The translations under genes were made by a program, and so were the position numbers. From the NCBI GenBank assembly GCA_965277895.1, contig CBDIDR010000001.1, positions 186,001-250,000 of the forward strand: 64,000 nt of DNA. Reading direction: 5' to 3'. The notes below the pieces were generated by a model. The model saw nothing but the letters and a program-made list of their open reading frames with translations, was not told where the DNA came from and did not search any database. Origin of the DNA: GCA-2862585 sp965277895 (GTDB lineage: Bacteria; Bacteroidota; Bacteroidia; Flavobacteriales; UBA7312). This document shows positions 61,642-64,000 of this stretch, piece by piece (within the stretch, counting starts at the first letter, position 1; each line of letters starts with the position of its first letter).

Positions 61642-63081
61642 ATGAAAAAATTACTGAACTACATTAACGGAGAACTTCTTGAGCCTCATTCAAAAGAATA
61701 TATAGAAAATGAAAGCCCTGTTGATGGTCAGGTATTTTCATTGGTGCCAGATAGCGACAAGCAAGATGTTGAAACAGCCGTAGAAGCCGCTAAAAAAGCC
61801 TTTCCATTTTGGAGTGGTCTAAGTAAAAAAGAACGTCACGACCACCTCATGCGATTGGCTGATGGCATACAGGCTCGTTTTGACGAAATGGTGGAAGCTG
61901 AAAGTAAAGACAACGGTAAACCCGAATGGCTCGCCAAACAAGTAGATATCCCAAGAGCTTCTGAAAACTTAAGGTTCTTCGCTACAGCTTCATTACACTT
62001 TGCCTCTCAAATGCATGACATGGATGGCAAAGCCATAAACTACACTTTACGTGAACCTATTGGCGTAGTCGGTTGTATATCGCCATGGAACCTACCCATT
62101 TACCTCTTCACGTGGAAGATTGCCCCAGCTCTTGCTGCTGGAAATACCGTAGTGGCAAAGCCTTCTGAAGTAACGCCTTATACGGCTTATCTCTTGTCAG
62201 AAGTATGTCAAGAAGTAGGCTTTCCAAAAGGAGTATTAAATATTGTTCATGGCTATGGACACAAGGTAGGTGCTGCTATTACTAGACACCCTGATACGCC
62301 AGTTATTTCCTTTACTGGTGGTACAGTAACGGGTGCTAAAATTGCGGAAACAGCAGCTCCTATGTTCAAGAAATTATCCCTAGAATTAGGTGGGAAAAAC
62401 CCTAATATCATCTTCGCTGATGCCGATTTTGAAGATGCACTAGAAATGGCTTTAAAAGCTTCTTTCAGAAATCAAGGTCAAATTTGCCTTTGTGGCTCTC
62501 GACTATTTGTTGAAGAACCTATTTATGAAAAATTTAAAGCTGCTTTTGTAAAACGAACTCAAGAACTCAAGGTTGGAAACCCTAAGGCAGATAATGACTT
62601 AGGAGCAGTCGTTTCTAAAGACCATATGAATAGTATTTTAAGCAAAATAGAACTTGCCAAAGAAGAAGGCGGGAAAGTTTTATGTGGTGGAAATAGACTT
62701 ATTCTAGAAGGTGAACTAAGTGAGGGCTACTACATAGAGCCAACTATTATTGAAGGCTTAAACCATATGTGTCGAACAAATCAAGAAGAGATTTTTGGTC
62801 CCGTGGTGAGTATTATGCCTTTTAAAAATGAGGAAGACGTCATTGAAATGGCAAACAGTACACGCTATGGCTTAGCGGCCAGTATCTTTACAAAAGACAT
62901 CAGTAAAGGACACAGAGTAGCGGCAAAAATAGACTCAGGAATAATTTGGATAAACACCTGGATGATGCGTGATTTACGTATCCCCTTTGGCGGCATGAAA
63001 GATTCAGGCGTTGGTCGCGAAGGCGGATTCAAATCCTTAGAATTCTTTACAGAACCTAAAAACGTTTGCCTGAAAATATGA
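61642..63081 (+). CDS. aldehyde dehydrogenase, probable 2-aminomuconic 6-semialdehyde dehydrogenase
   Basis: 479 residues. It oxidises 2-aminomuconate semialdehyde to 2-aminomuconate after the ACMSD step. The catalytic Cys is in NQGQICLCGSR and the general-base Glu in SLELGGKNPN. SPWNLPIYLFTWKIAPALAA (the NAD-binding region) and the closing PFGGMKDSGVGREGG are hallmarks. The CLCGSR form resembles the ALDH8A1/AMSDH group. It sits in the kynurenine cluster, which supports this substrate over generic aldehydes. Confidence 0.85.
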   Translation: MKKLLNYINGELLEPHSKEYIENESPVDGQVFSLVPDSDKQDVETAVEAAKKAFPFWSGLSKKERHDHLMRLADGIQARFDEMVEAESKDNGKPEWLAKQVDIPRASENLRFFATASLHFASQMHDMDGKAINYTLREPIGVVGCISPWNLPIYLFTWKIAPALAAGNTVVAKPSEVTPYTAYLLSEVCQEVGFPKGVLNIVHGYGHKVGAAITRHPDTPVISFTGGTVTGAKIAETAAPMFKKLSLELGGKNPNIIFADADFEDALEMALKASFRNQGQICLCGSRLFVEEPIYEKFKAAFVKRTQELKVGNPKADNDLGAVVSKDHMNSILSKIELAKEEGGKVLCGGNRLILEGELSEGYYIEPTIIEGLNHMCRTNQEEIFGPVVSIMPFKNEEDVIEMANSTRYGLAASIFTKDISKGHRVAAKIDSGIIWINTWMMRDLRIPFGGMKDSGVGREGGFKSLEFFTEPKNVCLKI

Positions 63082-63106
63082 TTCAAGTCATGGAATTTGG
63101 TTTCTA

Positions 63107-63129
63107 TTCACTTTACCTTGGTAAGTGAA
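63107..63129. other. imperfect stem-loop between the aldehyde dehydrogenase and CBS genes
   Basis: TTCACTTTACC (63107-63117) can pair with GGTAAGTGAA (63120-63129) with one bulged T. There is no T tract, so it is at best a weak terminator or processing site. Confidence 0.3.
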
Positions 63130-63146
63130 TCTAAAACTAAATTTCT

Positions 63147-63560
63147 ATGAAAAAGAGAACCCCCATTTCAAAAATTATGTCTAACGACATAATTACAATC
63201 AACAAAACCCAATCTATCCGTGAAGTCAGTGAAATCATCAGGGATAAAAACATCCGACACGTACCCGTTGTTTCTGGCGAGAAGATTATTGGAATGCTGA
63301 GTAAAGTCGATTTACAAAAAATTTCTTTTGTAAATACTGTTGATGGTGACGAACTCACCACTGCACTTTACGATGGACTAAACATTGAGCAAGTCATGAC
63401 AAAAGACGTAAAAGTGGTTCAGAAAAACGATACCATTTACGATGTGGCTACCATCTTATCAAAAAATGAATTTCATTCTCTTCCAGTACTTGAGAACGAA
63501 AAATTAGTTGGTATTGTCACCAATACCGACCTAATCAAATATTTAGTGGATCAATACTAG
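63147..63560 (+). CDS. CBS domain pair protein
   Basis: 137 residues made of two CBS motifs (about 8-63 and 76-134): IMSNDIITINKTQSIREVSE and VMTKDVKVVQKNDTIYDVAT, each followed by an RHVPV- or FHSLPV-type strand. Such stand-alone pairs bind adenine nucleotides and sense energy state. No catalytic domain is attached. It ends 5 bases before the convergent small gene. Confidence 0.88.
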   Translation: MKKRTPISKIMSNDIITINKTQSIREVSEIIRDKNIRHVPVVSGEKIIGMLSKVDLQKISFVNTVDGDELTTALYDGLNIEQVMTKDVKVVQKNDTIYDVATILSKNEFHSLPVLENEKLVGIVTNTDLIKYLVDQY

Positions 63561-63565
63561 ACTTT

Positions 63566-63811
63566 CTATTTCAGAAAAGGATCTATATACTTAATATCGC
63601 GGTGTTTCAACAACACCGTGGTATTAGGTGTTTTTGTTTCAAACTTTAGGTGCATTTCGCCATCAAAATCTTTGACTTCCAGTACAGTCCCTACTTGTCT
63701 GAGGTTGTTTTTCAATAGTAATTCGACTTGGTTGCCTACTAATTCGTTCCAAAGATGCTTCCCGTATTTGTTCTTCTGATACAGGGCATCGAGTTCATCT
63801 TTCCAATACAT
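63566..63811 (-). CDS. small conserved-looking protein, unknown
   Basis: 81 residues: a helical N-terminus (MYWKDELDALYQKNKYGKHL) then a beta-rich part (VGNQVELLLKN, GTVLEVKDFDGEMHLKFET, VLLKHRDIKYIDPF) that could be an SH3- or Sm-like barrel. I recognise no family. It has no signal peptide. Codon use and the compact position between two genes support a real gene. Confidence 0.55.
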   Translation of the reverse strand: MYWKDELDALYQKNKYGKHLWNELVGNQVELLLKNNLRQVGTVLEVKDFDGEMHLKFETKTPNTTVLLKHRDIKYIDPFLK

Positions 63812-63891
63812 AGTTTAAGTTTTACACTACAAAACTGCTACATTGTTGTTAATAGAATGTATGAAGAAGATTAAATAAAGGTTAACTCCTG

Positions 63892-64000
63892 CTAATTTAT
63901 GATGAACTCATCGGCAAAAAGCCAAGTAGTGCCCCCTGCTCCTAAGTGCCACTCAGGACAAATACCATAATTTTTTGCCTTGACCTTCACATAACGTGCC
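63892..64000 (-). CDS. C-terminal end of a GH20-like beta-N-acetylhexosaminidase (partial)
   Basis: The last 35 residues before the stop at 63892-63894 read ARYVKVKAKNYGICPEWH and then LGAGGTTWLFADEFIIN. This is the closing discoidin/F5-8-like strand set typical of Bacteroidota GH20 hexosaminidases (the WHxGAGGxxWLFxDE pattern). The catalytic domain lies beyond the window, so the assignment rests on this short pattern. Confidence 0.65.
   Translation of the reverse strand, partial: ARYVKVKAKNYGICPEWHLGAGGTTWLFADEFIIN

Overview
The window reads as a chromosomal segment of a Bacteroidota bacterium, most likely a marine Flavobacteriales member. The evidence is a low GC content, secreted proteins with type IX secretion (T9SS) C-terminal tails, Bacteroidota-type promoters (TAnnTTTG at about -7, with TTG about 20 bases further upstream in the best cases), a tRNA without an encoded CCA, and family markers such as DUF4270, DUF2480, DUF3050, DUF3109 and S46 peptidases. 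Nearly all of it is ordinary core genome. There are no rRNA genes, CRISPR arrays, insertion sequences, integrases or phage genes that I can see.

Layout. 0-5 kb: the start of a heme-c lipoprotein gene, glutaryl-CoA dehydrogenase, and class Ia ribonucleotide reductase (nrdB-nrdA). 5-8.3 kb: a DUF3109 protein, a frameshifted glycyl-tRNA synthetase gene, and a collapsed sialidase-like secreted gene beside a small lipoprotein. 8.3-13.4 kb: prs-rplY-pth, tRNA-Leu(CAA), dCMP deaminase, an S41 protease and superoxide dismutase. 13.4-25.3 kb: glmS, a DUF4270 lipoprotein and a GT5-only 'glycogen synthase', divergent from panC-panD-flippase-hldE-like-radA; then an OmpA lipoprotein, exoA, a coiled-coil membrane protein, a DUF1844 protein and a frameshifted comF. 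25.3-38.7 kb: one giant secreted modular gene of about 13.4 kb. 39-46.8 kb: an Ig-like lipoprotein, an omega-amidase-like hydrolase, sdhCAB, aminopeptidase P and thiL. 46.9-54.1 kb: a complete suf iron-sulfur assembly operon (sufA-B-C-D-S-E, a DUF59 gene, DUF2480, DUF3050). 54-59 kb: an S46 dipeptidyl peptidase, a shrunken methyltransferase and a purF-like gene. 59-64 kb: a lower kynurenine-pathway cluster (ACMSD and 3-hydroxyanthranilate dioxygenase divergent from an SDR and aminomuconate-semialdehyde dehydrogenase), a CBS protein, a small conserved-looking protein, and the 3' end of a GH20-like hexosaminidase gene.

How genes fit together. The kynurenine genes at 59-63 kb and glutaryl-CoA dehydrogenase at 0.3 kb belong to the same tryptophan-to-acetyl-CoA route, which suggests this organism catabolises tryptophan. 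The suf operon would supply clusters to SdhB and other Fe-S enzymes.

The most unusual object is the giant surface or secreted protein. It has about 35 Cys/Asp-rich 'GCTDxxACNY' modules interleaved with beta-sandwich modules, some copies nearly identical at DNA level (one 234-base block is perfectly repeated 3,240 bases away). Two in-frame stop codons separate the main body from its T9SS tail. Several genes carry small indels (glyS, comF, the giant gene, the sialidase remnant), so sequencing or assembly error must be weighed against true decay or recoding.
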